Virus record (IMG/VR): IMGVR_UViG_3300005882_000024
Span: 1 to 22,627 of that record
Strand: one strand, 5' to 3'
Origin: a virus
Length of the DNA stretch: 22,627 nt
The position numbers were made by a program, and so were the translations under genes. Shown here piece by piece: positions 1-8,789 of this stretch (its first letter is position 1; every line of letters begins with the position of its first letter). The notes under the pieces are model-generated. The model saw nothing but the letters and a program-made list of their open reading frames with translations. It was not told the origin of the DNA and made no database searches.

Positions 1-3000
1 GTCTAAGGACTTTTGGCACATAGCGCCATTCTTCTATTTCCTTCTGTACTTTTTCTTCGGTATACAAATCATATTTTTCAAAATCCTCAATATCCCCTTT
101 TATTTTTTGAGCCTTATCTTCGCCTATTATTGTTTTGTAAGTGTTTAATACATTTTTTAACGGCTCTACAAACTTTCCATAAGTGTTATTAAACTCTTTT
201 GCGAAAGTTAAACTGTCTTCGGTTGATGCAAATGCTTTTTTTCCATATTCTTTTGTCGTTAAAGCTTCAAGTTTAGCTTCAAGCAAATCGATTGCGGCAA
301 GAGGTTCTTCTTTTATTGACGAGAAGATGTCTTGTAAATAACGTTGATAAGAGTTTAAAGTGAATAGGATTGCGTTACGCAATGCGCTATTAGTGATGTC
401 TTGCGCCAGTTCTTTTAACTCACTTACTTCTTTTAATCCTTGAGCTGCCAAAGTAGTTCGGTCAAGTACTGAAGTAGATAGTTCTATTTGCCTTTTTAGA
501 AGCTCAAGAGGAAGTTTGCTTTTTTTAGCCAACCATGCTTGAACTTCGTTATCTATTTTAGAAAATTCAGAAGATAAGTCGCCAACACGCTTTTCGAGCG
601 ACACTAATAATTTAACAGCTTTTTTTATTGCATTAATGTCGTTAGACATTGGGATTTTAAACTTCTGCACTTCATTAAGCAAATTGGTAATATCTTGCAG
701 ATCTGCTTCGGGCAATCCGGCTGCCACGCCCGTGCGATATGCCGAAACAAGCTTACTTACAAGGTTGGTTTGGACATCAGCCATTGAGCGTCGAAGAGCA
801 TCTAGAAGAATTTGTTCATATTGTTGCACATCCCCTTCGCGCCCAGGCAAACCTTTATACTTTGCTCTAAAAGATTCAATTGCTTTAATTTGATTAGAAA
901 AACTTGCGTATGTTTCTTGCTCTATTAGACTGTTAAGTGTGTTGTATAATTTAGCAGATCCTTGTACAACCTTCTGTTCTGCATCTTTAATCGTTTTTTG
1001 TGCTTGGGCTGAACCTGCAAACTTGCTGTTTTTTATTGTAGTAATTAATTCATTGAGAGTTTCAATGTAGTTATTTACATCTTCAGCTGTTTCCAAGCTA
1101 TTGCTATTAAGTGCTTCTATATAAGGATTTATTAATGAAGAAAATTCCTTACTTACATCGCCGATTTTAGCAATGGCTATTTCTGCTTCTTTGGTAGCTA
1201 CAGTCATGTTATCTATATCTTGGGGAGTAAGTAAGTTAGGGTTATCTAACGCTTTTTCTAATTTTCCTTCATAATCCAAGAGCTTATTTGCGAGGTCTTC
1301 TGTTCCTTTTACGCCGTATTCTGCTACCGAATTAAGCCTTTCTCGCCAGCTTCTTATAGATTCTATAAGGCTAACTATCTTGCTGCGAGCTTTATCTCTA
1401 AGGCCTGCTTCAACTTCAGTTCCTTTAGCTGCCGGTAGATCAGCTAGAGTTTGTTTTAAATCAGACCATGTGTTGTCTTGAAGCCCTTCATCATAAGCAG
1501 TTATTATATTATCTAATGATTCGAGTGTATCTTGGAGTTGTTTAATCACCATGCCGCGCACAATAGAATCAGTAATATTTTGCGCTTTCTTTATTTCTGC
1601 TAAGATTTGATTTTTTAGATCTTCGGCAGCTTTACGTCTTTCAAACCCTTCTTTCGGCAGATCTTTTATTAAAGAATTTAAATTTAGTCTTTGCTTAAGG
1701 CTTTCGGTCGCATAACGACCTCTCGATAGGTCAGATTGATAAGAGTTTATTGTCTTAGAAAGGTCGATTAAGTTTTGCATTACCCTTTCAGCATCTTCGG
1801 TAGCTTTAGGAAGTTCGAGTGGCATAGCTGAAATTGTATCGATAAGACGCTGTATTTCAGCTTGCCGTTCTTTTAATCCATACTTTCCAAAGTTTGAACT
1901 TAGTTCTATCAGACTATCTAAAAGCGCTTTTTTAAGCGATAAGTAGGTTTGGTTAATAGCTTTAGTAAGGTTTGTGGTATCTATACCTTGTGTGCCGGTG
2001 AGCGCACGGTAGCCTTCAAGCTTCCTTATGCTATCGGTAAATTGTCCGTACATTTCTGACTGTACTGTTTCAGCTATATTTTCATTAATTTTTAGTACTT
2101 CTACACCTATTTTCTGTGCTATCCAATTGCTTACAAAGGCTCTTTGTTGCGGAGTAAGTCTTTTTATATAATCAATTACGTCATCGCTTAAATAAGTAAC
2201 CGTATCAACTGTACCAGTAGCAATAGCCTTTTGTATTTCGTATAATTTGTCGGCCGTAAATTTTACTACTTGGCCTTTTAGTATAAATGTTTTACCGCCA
2301 CCAAGAATGTCGCCTATGCCAGCAAAAATGTCTTCCAATGCCTTTGGCATGTTTGACAGAGTACTTTCTAATAAAGCGCCCTCGTTCTTGAGCGCTTCTA
2401 TATTGTCTCTAAGATATGCAAATTTAGAGAATATTTCGCCAATTAGCCGAATGTCCTGTGCAGAAATTGCACCTCTCTTAACCTTACCTTTAAGTATACC
2501 GAGTGTATTTACAACTTCTTTAATGTCATCAATATAAGTTTCTTTTAGCTTACCCTTACCTACTTCAGAAAGTAGAGAAGAAAGCTCATTGGCCTGATTG
2601 TTTAAGTCGCCAAATTTAGCGATAATTTGGTCTATTAGTTTTGTAGTAATTTCTGTAGCTTCAGGCATATTAATCCTTGAAGCGAGGAGAATCTGTAAAC
2701 GCGTCTGCAATTCGTTAACATCGGTAGTGTTTGTGCCTTTAAAAAGATAATCTACAACCGTATTTTGCCAGTTGTTAGTTATATCTATTAGTTCTTTAAA
2801 CCTTTTTAAGTCTTCTTCTGTTAATTTAGCTAATGCTTCGGGATCGACTGCAATCTGTTGAGCTTCCTGTATTGCGCGCCCGATTTCAGGGACACTTAAT
2901 GAACCTGCAACTCTCTTAAGTACATTTACTATGTTTGCGACTTCGGCAGGAAGTTCGTTGGAAAATTTGATAGCTTGAGTTTGATTTATAGTACGAGAGC

Positions 3001-6000
3001 GCAAAGAAAGGAGATTTTCATTTATGCCAGCAATGATGTCTTGAGGTAGCGTTAAGCTGCTTAGTGCTTCATTAAAGTTGTCGTATTGTTGTTTTAGCAA
3101 TTCCTCGCGCTTTGCTTGTAACTGCTTAATCTTACTTGTGTAAGTTCCTCTTTCATCTATTCCAAATTCTTTAACTAAGAGAGCGCGATAAAGCGATTGT
3201 TCTTTTGCCGGCGCATTCTTAACAATTTCATCTATGGTTTTGTTGGTAACATTTACATAGTCATTAATTACGCCTAAGGTGTTGTTGATTGAATCCAAAG
3301 AATCGACAGAAGTTTCAAGAGAATCGTCAAGAGTCTGTTGTAATGCACTGGTTTTAACACCCACATAAGTTTTAAAGTACTCTAGCTGTCTTTTGCGTTC
3401 GTTTATTTTGTTTTCTAGCTGTAATACTTCGTTTTGCCATTCTTTCGAGCCCTTCTGGGTTTGAGTAAGGTTAAGTAATGCTTCTACTTCATTAGCGGCA
3501 AGTATACCAATGTCATTAAGTACAGTACTAAATGATTTTATGTAGTCAATTTTACCTTTTACAGTTGTCTGAAGCGAAGATTTTAACTCTTGTTTTATTA
3601 ACTCAGGAGTTTTACCTCTAAAACCTTTCTCAAACAAAGATTTGAATTCTGTGGCGGAGAAAATTTTATTAAAAGCCTCATCAAAAGATAATCCTTCTTT
3701 AATTAATGATTGTATTTGTTCTTTGATATACTCAACTGCCGCGCCTTCAATCCCTGCCATTGTTTCTACTTTTGCTTTGATGGCATTTTTGAGATCGGGA
3801 GGCAGAACTTCATCGCCTAAAGTGGAGAGCAATTTTATTGTTTTCTCTAAGAGCACCCAAGAAGTGTCACCGTAAATTTCTTTTAGTTGATCATAAAGAA
3901 CGTCCGCACCTTGAGAAGAAAGTTTATCTACATAAAGTTCAATAGTTGCTTTTATGTTTTTGAGGGTATATTTTTCGCCTGCAAACCGTTTAAGAGTAGC
4001 TTTTTCGGTGGCTGCAAGAATCTCAGAAAACTTTTCGGTAGTAATATTTGTAGCTTTAGCCGTTTGAATTAAATTATCTAAAAAGTCAGTAAGGCTATTA
4101 ATTGTTTCTAGCTCTCCTTCGAAATCCATAGAAGGAAGATTGCTTATTGATAAAGAATCTTTAAGTTCAACAAGTTTATCAAAGTAGGGCGCAGTCATAT
4201 CTTCAAGTTTCGAGAAATTTTCGGCAAGAGATTTCATTGTATTATATTTGGTTGATAATTTAAAACTTGCATCAGCGAAAGCTGCTTCCAATTTCTTTGT
4301 TTTTTCTTTGCTAGAAATAGGTTCTAAATTGATGTTTGTTATATCGGTAGCAAGCGAGAAAAGAGTTTCTTCAAACTTGCGATATGATTCAACAAAACCC
4401 GTTATTTTAGTGATTCGCTCGTCAATCTTTGCTTTGTCATACAAAGACAGAAATTCTTCTTCTTCCTTTGTTTTTGTTGATTTTTGCCGAATAATAGCTG
4501 CTAATTTAGAGATTTTTTGATATTCTTTCAGTACACCCTGCCACATCTTGAGGCTTTCATCTAATCCTTTAGTCATGCCAGCAAAGAAATCTGATATTTC
4601 AGCCGGCGTACGCCCTTTTACATAATTTGCCCAACCAGCAAAGTTCTTGGGTAAAGTCTTTTTACCTATCTGCTCCTGTGGCACAATCAATTTACTAAAG
4701 TCAGGTCTAAATTTCCACCAAGCAGCCTCTGGCAAGCTTTCAGGAATAGTTTTTTCTATAACTTCAGAGAGTTTTTCGCCTATTTTGTTGCCAAGCTCAA
4801 CAATTTGGTTTTCGACAGAACCAAAGAAGTCTTCTATAACTTTTATAGAGTTTTCATCTATTTCAAAGGAAATTGTTCCTTCAAAGGAAGAAATTTTCAT
4901 AAGCCACGGGAACATCTCTGTAAGCTTCTCTTCTGCGTCTTTTACTGCAGCTGCAAGCTTTTTTGTTTCCCATGTCGCTTTTTCTGTACCTTCGGTTGCT
5001 GCGTCTAACCGCTGTTTATATGTGTAATAAGTGTTGGTTACTTTCTTTACTTCTCGAGAAAGTCGTTCATAATGTTCGTTAAGTTGTTTGATTTTCTGAA
5101 TTTGGTTATAAATGAGCATTATAATGCCAGCGGCACCTGCGCCAATTGCCCAAGGGCTTAATAGTCCCTTGCCCAAAAAACTACCAATGGCAGAAAGTGT
5201 AGAAGTTCCTTCGGCTACTGCTTTAGAAATAATAGGAATTAATTTTTGAGTAAGACCAGCTGCCAACGGCACACCAATAAGAATAGCAAGTCTTCCTGGT
5301 TCAAGTGCTTCTGTTAAAGAGCGAAGTAAGGCAGAACCCACGCCTTCAAAGGCTGCAGTAAGTCTTGTTTTAAAACCCTGAAGAGCGGCAGCATAGGTGT
5401 TTAATCTAAGTTCAGCCATTCTTTGTGCTTCGCCGAGAGCCGTCATGCTGGAAGCGGCAGCTTCTGTAACTCTATCAAAATTTTGCATTACAGCAAGAAA
5501 ATCAGTATAACGCCTTGTCCCACCAGCCGCAACAGCAATTGCTCTTTGCTCGGACTCTGACAACTGATCCCATTTATCAGCTATAGCACTAAGAATATCC
5601 ATTACACCCATAGAAAGATATTCTTCTTTAGAGACGCCAATTAAAGAAGAGAGCGCAGTTTGCGCCGTTTCACGACCATACATACGGCCGATAACAGTAC
5701 GCCACGCAGTACCTATTTCTCTACCACTCTTACGTGTCGCTTCTACAGCAGCCGTAACAAGCCCAATAAAATCGTCAAGATCGGCATTGGTGGCCTGTGC
5801 AACCGTACCTATTTTAGTAATGGCATCCGCAAGTTCGTTAGAAGTAATAGCAAACGTAGAACTTACTTTAGCTATTTTGTCTATTGTTTTTGCATAATCT
5901 TCTGCACTTAACTTAAATTGTCTTGTTAAAGCTATGAGGGTTCGGCTGGATTCTTCTACGGAAAGGGTAGTAGCTTGCATAGCCAATAATGTGGCTTCTG

Positions 6001-7666
6001 TGGCTTGCGCAAGTTCTTCGCCACGAAAACCCTGTCTAGCAAAGTTGAGCATTATATCGAGAGCTTCGCCCGCAGCGACTTTGTATTTTGTTGCTAAAGC
6101 GATGCCGAGCCCCCAATAATGTTCTATGTCTTCCGTCTCTGACAAAACTTTCTGTATGTCAACCAACTTTGTTTGAAGTTCTGTCATAATACTTAAATAA
6201 GACTTAAACACCCTTGCCGAACCGTAGATCGCAGTTGTAGCAATACCCCATGTAGCAACCTTTTTTAGTGCAACAAAGGTGCTTTGAACGTTCTTAAGAG
6301 TAGAAACAAAATTGCCACTTTTTTCGTTAGCAATTTGAAATTTTTGTGGAATACCATCTAAAGATTTAGCTATATCATTTTGTGCTGTAGCATAAGCCTT
6401 TACACTTTTGGTAGCTTCGTCATAGGTATAGGTTACTCTAAAAACTGCTTTGTGCTGATCATCAAGAGCAATAGAAATATCCTTTGTCCATTTTTGTAAG
6501 TCCATTGGGATTTTCTTGACGTCAGGGCCGAAAGCAGCTTTCCATGCTTTAGCTATTTGTTGAGCTTGCGATTCTATTTGAGGAATGTCTTTTTGAATTG
6601 CTGAAGAAATTTGTCCAAATAATTGTTGTGCATCATAATTAAGCGTTGTAGCTGTGTCGTCCACTGCTTTTCTTGTTAACTCTAATCGTTGCGGGATGCC
6701 ATCTAGAGACTTAGCAACATCATTCTGTGCTGTTACATAAGCTTTAATGCTTTGAGTGGCATTGTCATACGCATAACTTACTCTAAAAATGGCGGTATGT
6801 TGTTCATCTAATGCAACAGAAATATCTCTTGTCCATTTTTGGAGATCCATAGGAGTCTGGTCGGCGCCAGCCCCCATAGTTGTTTTCCATATTTCAGCTA
6901 TCTGTTGAGCTTGTTTTTCTATTTCGGGCAATGCTTTTTTGATAGAGTCAGATACTTTTGTAAAAACAGCTCCTGAATCATATCGAAGAGTCTCGTTAAA
7001 AGACTTTAAAGTGGATTTTGCTACTTCTAATTTAGTGGGAATGCCTTGAATTCCCTTGGCTACATCATTTAATGCGTTAACATAAGCATAGATAGATTTT
7101 CTGCCTTCATCATAAGCATAAGAAATTCCATAAATAGCTTTTTTACCGTTTTCAAGCGGGACTTCGATAGACCTTGACCATTTTTGTAAATCTAAAGGCA
7201 TGGCGGCGGCCTCGCCGCCAAATATTTCCTTCCACGCTTTAGATATTTCTTGCGCTTCTTTCTTTATGGCAGGAGCTTGTGCTTTTATAGTTTTTGCAAT
7301 TTGTTCAAAAACCCTTGATGGCCTTGTTATTGCTTCAGCGCTAGCTTTCGACTGATCATCGAGCTCTGCAAGAACTTCTTTGTGTTTTTTCATTGATTCA
7401 GTTGCTTCTTTTATTGGCTTAGTATCAACTCTAGGCATTTTAAGTTGCTTTACCCGGCGTACCGTCGCCGAAAGCTCTTTATTAAAAGCTTGTGTTTGCT
7501 TCTCAACGGCGGAAACTTTGCGCTGAAGCGCAGTTAAACTATTATTAACATTTGATAAATCTAGAGATTTAAAGCGCTGCTCAATGGTTTCAATCATTTT
7601 GAGGGCTTCTGAGGGATCAACCTCTAGCCTTAATAGATAATCGGTTTGGTAAGCGTTGTCTGGCAT
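1..7666 (-). CDS. Tail tape measure protein (5' part; runs off left edge)
   Basis: This gene sets tail length and is probably the scaffold around which the tail tube polymerises. The frame is open from ATG at 7666-7664 to base 1, giving 2555 full codons with no stop, so it is incomplete at its C-terminus. A site reading AAGGGGGCC lies about 8 bases before the start, 14 bases after the stop of the chaperone extension. Residues 1-119 look helical, with a coiled-coil character. Residues 120-464 are three 115-residue repeats. Residues about 494-740 match the typical phage tape-measure core (segments such as VAAGEALDIMLNFARQGFRG and AVAAGGTRRYTDF). Residues about 790-860 hold hydrophobic segments (for example WAIGAGAAGIIMLIYNQI), as expected for a protein ejected with DNA. 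The rest is long, charged, helical sequence. Most siphophage tape measures are about 700-1500 residues, so this one is very large. Its position after the tail tube and frameshifted chaperones supports the call. Confidence 0.93.
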   Translation of the reverse strand, partial: MPDNAYQTDYLLRLEVDPSEALKMIETIEQRFKSLDLSNVNNSLTALQRKVSAVEKQTQAFNKELSATVRRVKQLKMPRVDTKPIKEATESMKKHKEVLAELDDQSKASAEAITRPSRVFEQIAKTIKAQAPAIKKEAQEISKAWKEIFGGEAAAMPLDLQKWSRSIEVPLENGKKAIYGISYAYDEGRKSIYAYVNALNDVAKGIQGIPTKLEVAKSTLKSFNETLRYDSGAVFTKVSDSIKKALPEIEKQAQQIAEIWKTTMGAGADQTPMDLQKWTRDISVALDEQHTAIFRVSYAYDNATQSIKAYVTAQNDVAKSLDGIPQRLELTRKAVDDTATTLNYDAQQLFGQISSAIQKDIPQIESQAQQIAKAWKAAFGPDVKKIPMDLQKWTKDISIALDDQHKAVFRVTYTYDEATKSVKAYATAQNDIAKSLDGIPQKFQIANEKSGNFVSTLKNVQSTFVALKKVATWGIATTAIYGSARVFKSYLSIMTELQTKLVDIQKVLSETEDIEHYWGLGIALATKYKVAAGEALDIMLNFARQGFRGEELAQATEATLLAMQATTLSVEESSRTLIALTRQFKLSAEDYAKTIDKIAKVSSTFAITSNELADAITKIGTVAQATNADLDDFIGLVTAAVEATRKSGREIGTAWRTVIGRMYGRETAQTALSSLIGVSKEEYLSMGVMDILSAIADKWDQLSESEQRAIAVAAGGTRRYTDFLAVMQNFDRVTEAAASSMTALGEAQRMAELRLNTYAAALQGFKTRLTAAFEGVGSALLRSLTEALEPGRLAILIGVPLAAGLTQKLIPIISKAVAEGTSTLSAIGSFLGKGLLSPWAIGAGAAGIIMLIYNQIQKIKQLNEHYERLSREVKKVTNTYYTYKQRLDAATEGTEKATWETKKLAAAVKDAEEKLTEMFPWLMKISSFEGTISFEIDENSIKVIEDFFGSVENQIVELGNKIGEKLSEVIEKTIPESLPEAAWWKFRPDFSKLIVPQEQIGKKTLPKNFAGWANYVKGRTPAEISDFFAGMTKGLDESLKMWQGVLKEYQKISKLAAIIRQKSTKTKEEEEFLSLYDKAKIDERITKITGFVESYRKFEETLFSLATDITNINLEPISSKEKTKKLEAAFADASFKLSTKYNTMKSLAENFSKLEDMTAPYFDKLVELKDSLSISNLPSMDFEGELETINSLTDFLDNLIQTAKATNITTEKFSEILAATEKATLKRFAGEKYTLKNIKATIELYVDKLSSQGADVLYDQLKEIYGDTSWVLLEKTIKLLSTLGDEVLPPDLKNAIKAKVETMAGIEGAAVEYIKEQIQSLIKEGLSFDEAFNKIFSATEFKSLFEKGFRGKTPELIKQELKSSLQTTVKGKIDYIKSFSTVLNDIGILAANEVEALLNLTQTQKGSKEWQNEVLQLENKINERKRQLEYFKTYVGVKTSALQQTLDDSLETSVDSLDSINNTLGVINDYVNVTNKTIDEIVKNAPAKEQSLYRALLVKEFGIDERGTYTSKIKQLQAKREELLKQQYDNFNEALSSLTLPQDIIAGINENLLSLRSRTINQTQAIKFSNELPAEVANIVNVLKRVAGSLSVPEIGRAIQEAQQIAVDPEALAKLTEEDLKRFKELIDITNNWQNTVVDYLFKGTNTTDVNELQTRLQILLASRINMPEATEITTKLIDQIIAKFGDLNNQANELSSLLSEVGKGKLKETYIDDIKEVVNTLGILKGKVKRGAISAQDIRLIGEIFSKFAYLRDNIEALKNEGALLESTLSNMPKALEDIFAGIGDILGGGKTFILKGQVVKFTADKLYEIQKAIATGTVDTVTYLSDDVIDYIKRLTPQQRAFVSNWIAQKIGVEVLKINENIAETVQSEMYGQFTDSIRKLEGYRALTGTQGIDTTNLTKAINQTYLSLKKALLDSLIELSSNFGKYGLKERQAEIQRLIDTISAMPLELPKATEDAERVMQNLIDLSKTINSYQSDLSRGRYATESLKQRLNLNSLIKDLPKEGFERRKAAEDLKNQILAEIKKAQNITDSIVRGMVIKQLQDTLESLDNIITAYDEGLQDNTWSDLKQTLADLPAAKGTEVEAGLRDKARSKIVSLIESIRSWRERLNSVAEYGVKGTEDLANKLLDYEGKLEKALDNPNLLTPQDIDNMTVATKEAEIAIAKIGDVSKEFSSLINPYIEALNSNSLETAEDVNNYIETLNELITTIKNSKFAGSAQAQKTIKDAEQKVVQGSAKLYNTLNSLIEQETYASFSNQIKAIESFRAKYKGLPGREGDVQQYEQILLDALRRSMADVQTNLVSKLVSAYRTGVAAGLPEADLQDITNLLNEVQKFKIPMSNDINAIKKAVKLLVSLEKRVGDLSSEFSKIDNEVQAWLAKKSKLPLELLKRQIELSTSVLDRTTLAAQGLKEVSELKELAQDITNSALRNAILFTLNSYQRYLQDIFSSIKEEPLAAIDLLEAKLEALTTKEYGKKAFASTEDSLTFAKEFNNTYGKFVEPLKNVLNTYKTIIGEDKAQKIKGDIEDFEKYDLYTEEKVQKEIEEWRYVPKVLR
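6275..7309 (-). repeat. Three tandem 115-residue repeats within the tape measure protein
   Basis: Residues 120-234, 235-349 and 350-464 of the tape measure are three copies of one unit. The shared DLQKW motif recurs exactly 345 bases apart (7178, 6833, 6488). Each unit runs from a helical part (F-x-x-I/V, then a Q/E-rich helix ending near AWK or IWK), through [LM]DLQKW, to a likely beta-hairpin (YAYD or YTYD) and a second helix ending at GIP. Over the 59-residue core, copies 2 and 3 share 43 identical residues and copies 1 and 2 share 33. The third copy diverges after GIPQKF. I do not recognise the unit as a named domain. It lies upstream of the recognised tape-measure core. Confidence 0.88.
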
Positions 7667-7680
7667 TTGCAGGCCCCCTT

Positions 7681-8708
7681 TTAATCACCGCCCCCAATAG
7701 CAATAAAGCCCATTTCATCTGTATTTGTTTCCATGTCATACATATATTTGTTAAAGTATTCGATTCGTTGGTTTTCTAAGTCTTTATGCCGTTTTTCGAG
7801 CCACTTATTTACTGTGGCATCATCGGCCATAAGAGCGTCGGGTGGGCGGTTAATAGGTTCGGAATAGATGTCGTCGTAGAGAAGTGCATAGTCTATAAAC
7901 AGAAGAAGGAGAGGATTGTTTTTTGAAAAGTCGAAAAGCTCGTTCTCGCGCCGGAAGACTTTAGCTATTCGCCATTTTCTTCGCCAGTGGGAGGAACGAG
8001 CAATTTTTCTAAAAAACTATCACTGTACTTTCTATAGAAATCCATTATTGAGCTCCACATGAGGTCGAGAATAACATCAGGCGCCTTGCCAACGTCTTCT
8101 ATGTCTTTCCATATCTCAGAGCCATCTTCACGCCTGACAAGTTTATAGATGTAATAAATACGCCTTTGTTGTTCCGCAAGGGCATCAGCAGTAGTAGAGA
8201 GATAGCGCTCTTTTTCGCCTACAAGAGCTTGAAGTTCCTGCATGGCTTCGTTATATTCTTCTTCGATTTTTTTAATCTTTTTAGCAAGAGATTCGCGTTC
8301 TTTGGGATCGTTAGTTTTTATAAAGTCCTTGCTTAGGGTAACGTATTTTTGTGCCGCTTCTGTAGCCTTCATCTGTGCTTTTTCAAGCGCTTTTTCGTTC
8401 TCTTTAGTCCAAATACCCTTTTCTTCAAGCATGTCCATAAGTTGTGATACAGTAGGTAATCCTTCGTCAAGACAGTTAAGGTATGCCTTGGCATGAATGT
8501 AATCTGCTTCAGATTTAACTTCAGCAGAAGGGTAGTAAACTCTTATTTTGTGTCCTTTTATGTCGTATATCCTATAACCTTCGTTTATCGTGTCTAAGGC
8601 TTCTTGTACTTCTGCGCCAGTAAGTCCTTCGGTGTCTTCGGGGTAAATTACAGCCTTTGCTTGCTCAACATCGATGTTGTCATTAAAAACCTCTTTCTTT
8701 TCACTCAT
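7681..8708 (-). CDS. Tail assembly chaperone, long -1 frameshift fusion product (lambda G-T-like)
   Basis: This is the predicted 342-residue product: the first 233 codons of the upstream chaperone frame, then a -1 slip at the T TTT TTA heptamer (8016-8010), then 109 codons in the new frame to TAA at 7683-7681. In the second frame the open region begins right after a TAG that overlaps the slip site. It has no ATG, GTG or TTG until an internal ATG far downstream (the M of ALMADD), so it has no plausible start of its own. The added part begins RKIARSSHW, continues with a basic stretch and then acidic/aromatic helical sequence (YALLYDDIY, NKWLEKRHKDLENQRIEYF), and ends GGGD. In phage lambda and many siphophages the G and GT proteins bind the tape measure and recruit tube subunits. 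Position just before the tape measure and just after the tube genes supports the same role. Slippage efficiency is unknown. Confidence 0.8.
7938..8016 (-). promoter_or_regulatory. Programmed -1 ribosomal frameshift signal: slippery heptamer plus downstream stem
   Basis: The minus strand reads T TTT TTA (8016-8010), exactly in the 0 frame of the chaperone gene (codons TTT at 8015-8013 and TTA at 8012-8010), which fits the X XXY YYZ rule. The same heptamer is used at the HIV-1 gag-pol junction. After an 8-base spacer (8009-8002) comes GCTCGTTC (8001-7994), perfectly complementary to GAACGAGC (7945-7938). This gives an 8-bp stem around a 48-base loop that contains the 0-frame TAG (7967-7965). 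A shorter GAAGA/TCTTC pairing can nest inside. Heptamer phase, spacer length and stem all fit a stimulated -1 shift. Confidence 0.82.
7965..8708 (-). CDS. Tail assembly chaperone, short product (lambda G-like)
   Basis: A 247-residue protein read to the 0-frame TAG. An AAGGAGG site lies 7-8 bases before its ATG. The N-terminal 95 residues look like a small alpha/beta domain. Residues about 96-185 are strongly helical, with E/K-rich heptads (KALEKAQMKATEAAQKY, KKIKKIEEEYNEAMQEL). Residues 185-235 (YYIYKLVRREDG, then MWSSIMDFYRKYSDSFL) are helical with aromatic residues. The stop is not the end of the reading unit, because the -1 frame stays open for another 109 codons. It sits between the tail tube and tape measure, where siphophages encode the G/GT chaperones. 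Those proteins keep the tape measure soluble and are absent from the finished virion. It is longer than lambda G (about 140 residues) because of the coiled-coil section. The family call rests on position and frameshift architecture more than on sequence. Confidence 0.78.
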   Translation of the reverse strand: MSEKKEVFNDNIDVEQAKAVIYPEDTEGLTGAEVQEALDTINEGYRIYDIKGHKIRVYYPSAEVKSEADYIHAKAYLNCLDEGLPTVSQLMDMLEEKGIWTKENEKALEKAQMKATEAAQKYVTLSKDFIKTNDPKERESLAKKIKKIEEEYNEAMQELQALVGEKERYLSTTADALAEQQRRIYYIYKLVRREDGSEIWKDIEDVGKAPDVILDLMWSSIMDFYRKYSDSFLEKLLVPPTGEENGE

Positions 8709-8737
8709 TCTTTTATCCTCCTTTTTGTAATAACATG

Positions 8738-8770
8738 AAAATCGGGGACGGCTCTTAAAAAGCGTCCCCG
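8738..8770 (-). terminator. Terminator-like hairpin after the second tail tube gene
   Basis: On the minus strand CGGGGACG (8770-8763) pairs perfectly with CGTCCCCG (8750-8743) around a 12-base loop, followed by ATTTTC. It starts about 20 bases after the tail tube stop and ends about 30 bases before the chaperone start. The stem is strong but the T-run is only four bases, so partial termination is more likely than complete. That would lower chaperone and tape measure expression relative to the tube protein. Confidence 0.62.
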
Positions 8771-8789
8771 GATATAGAAATGCTAAAGT

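Noticed and set aside
636-6119. Several plus-strand open frames of 60-126 codons within the tape measure region
   Set aside because: They lie opposite a continuous minus-strand frame of over 2500 codons with phage tape-measure content, lack ribosome sites, and have low-information compositions.
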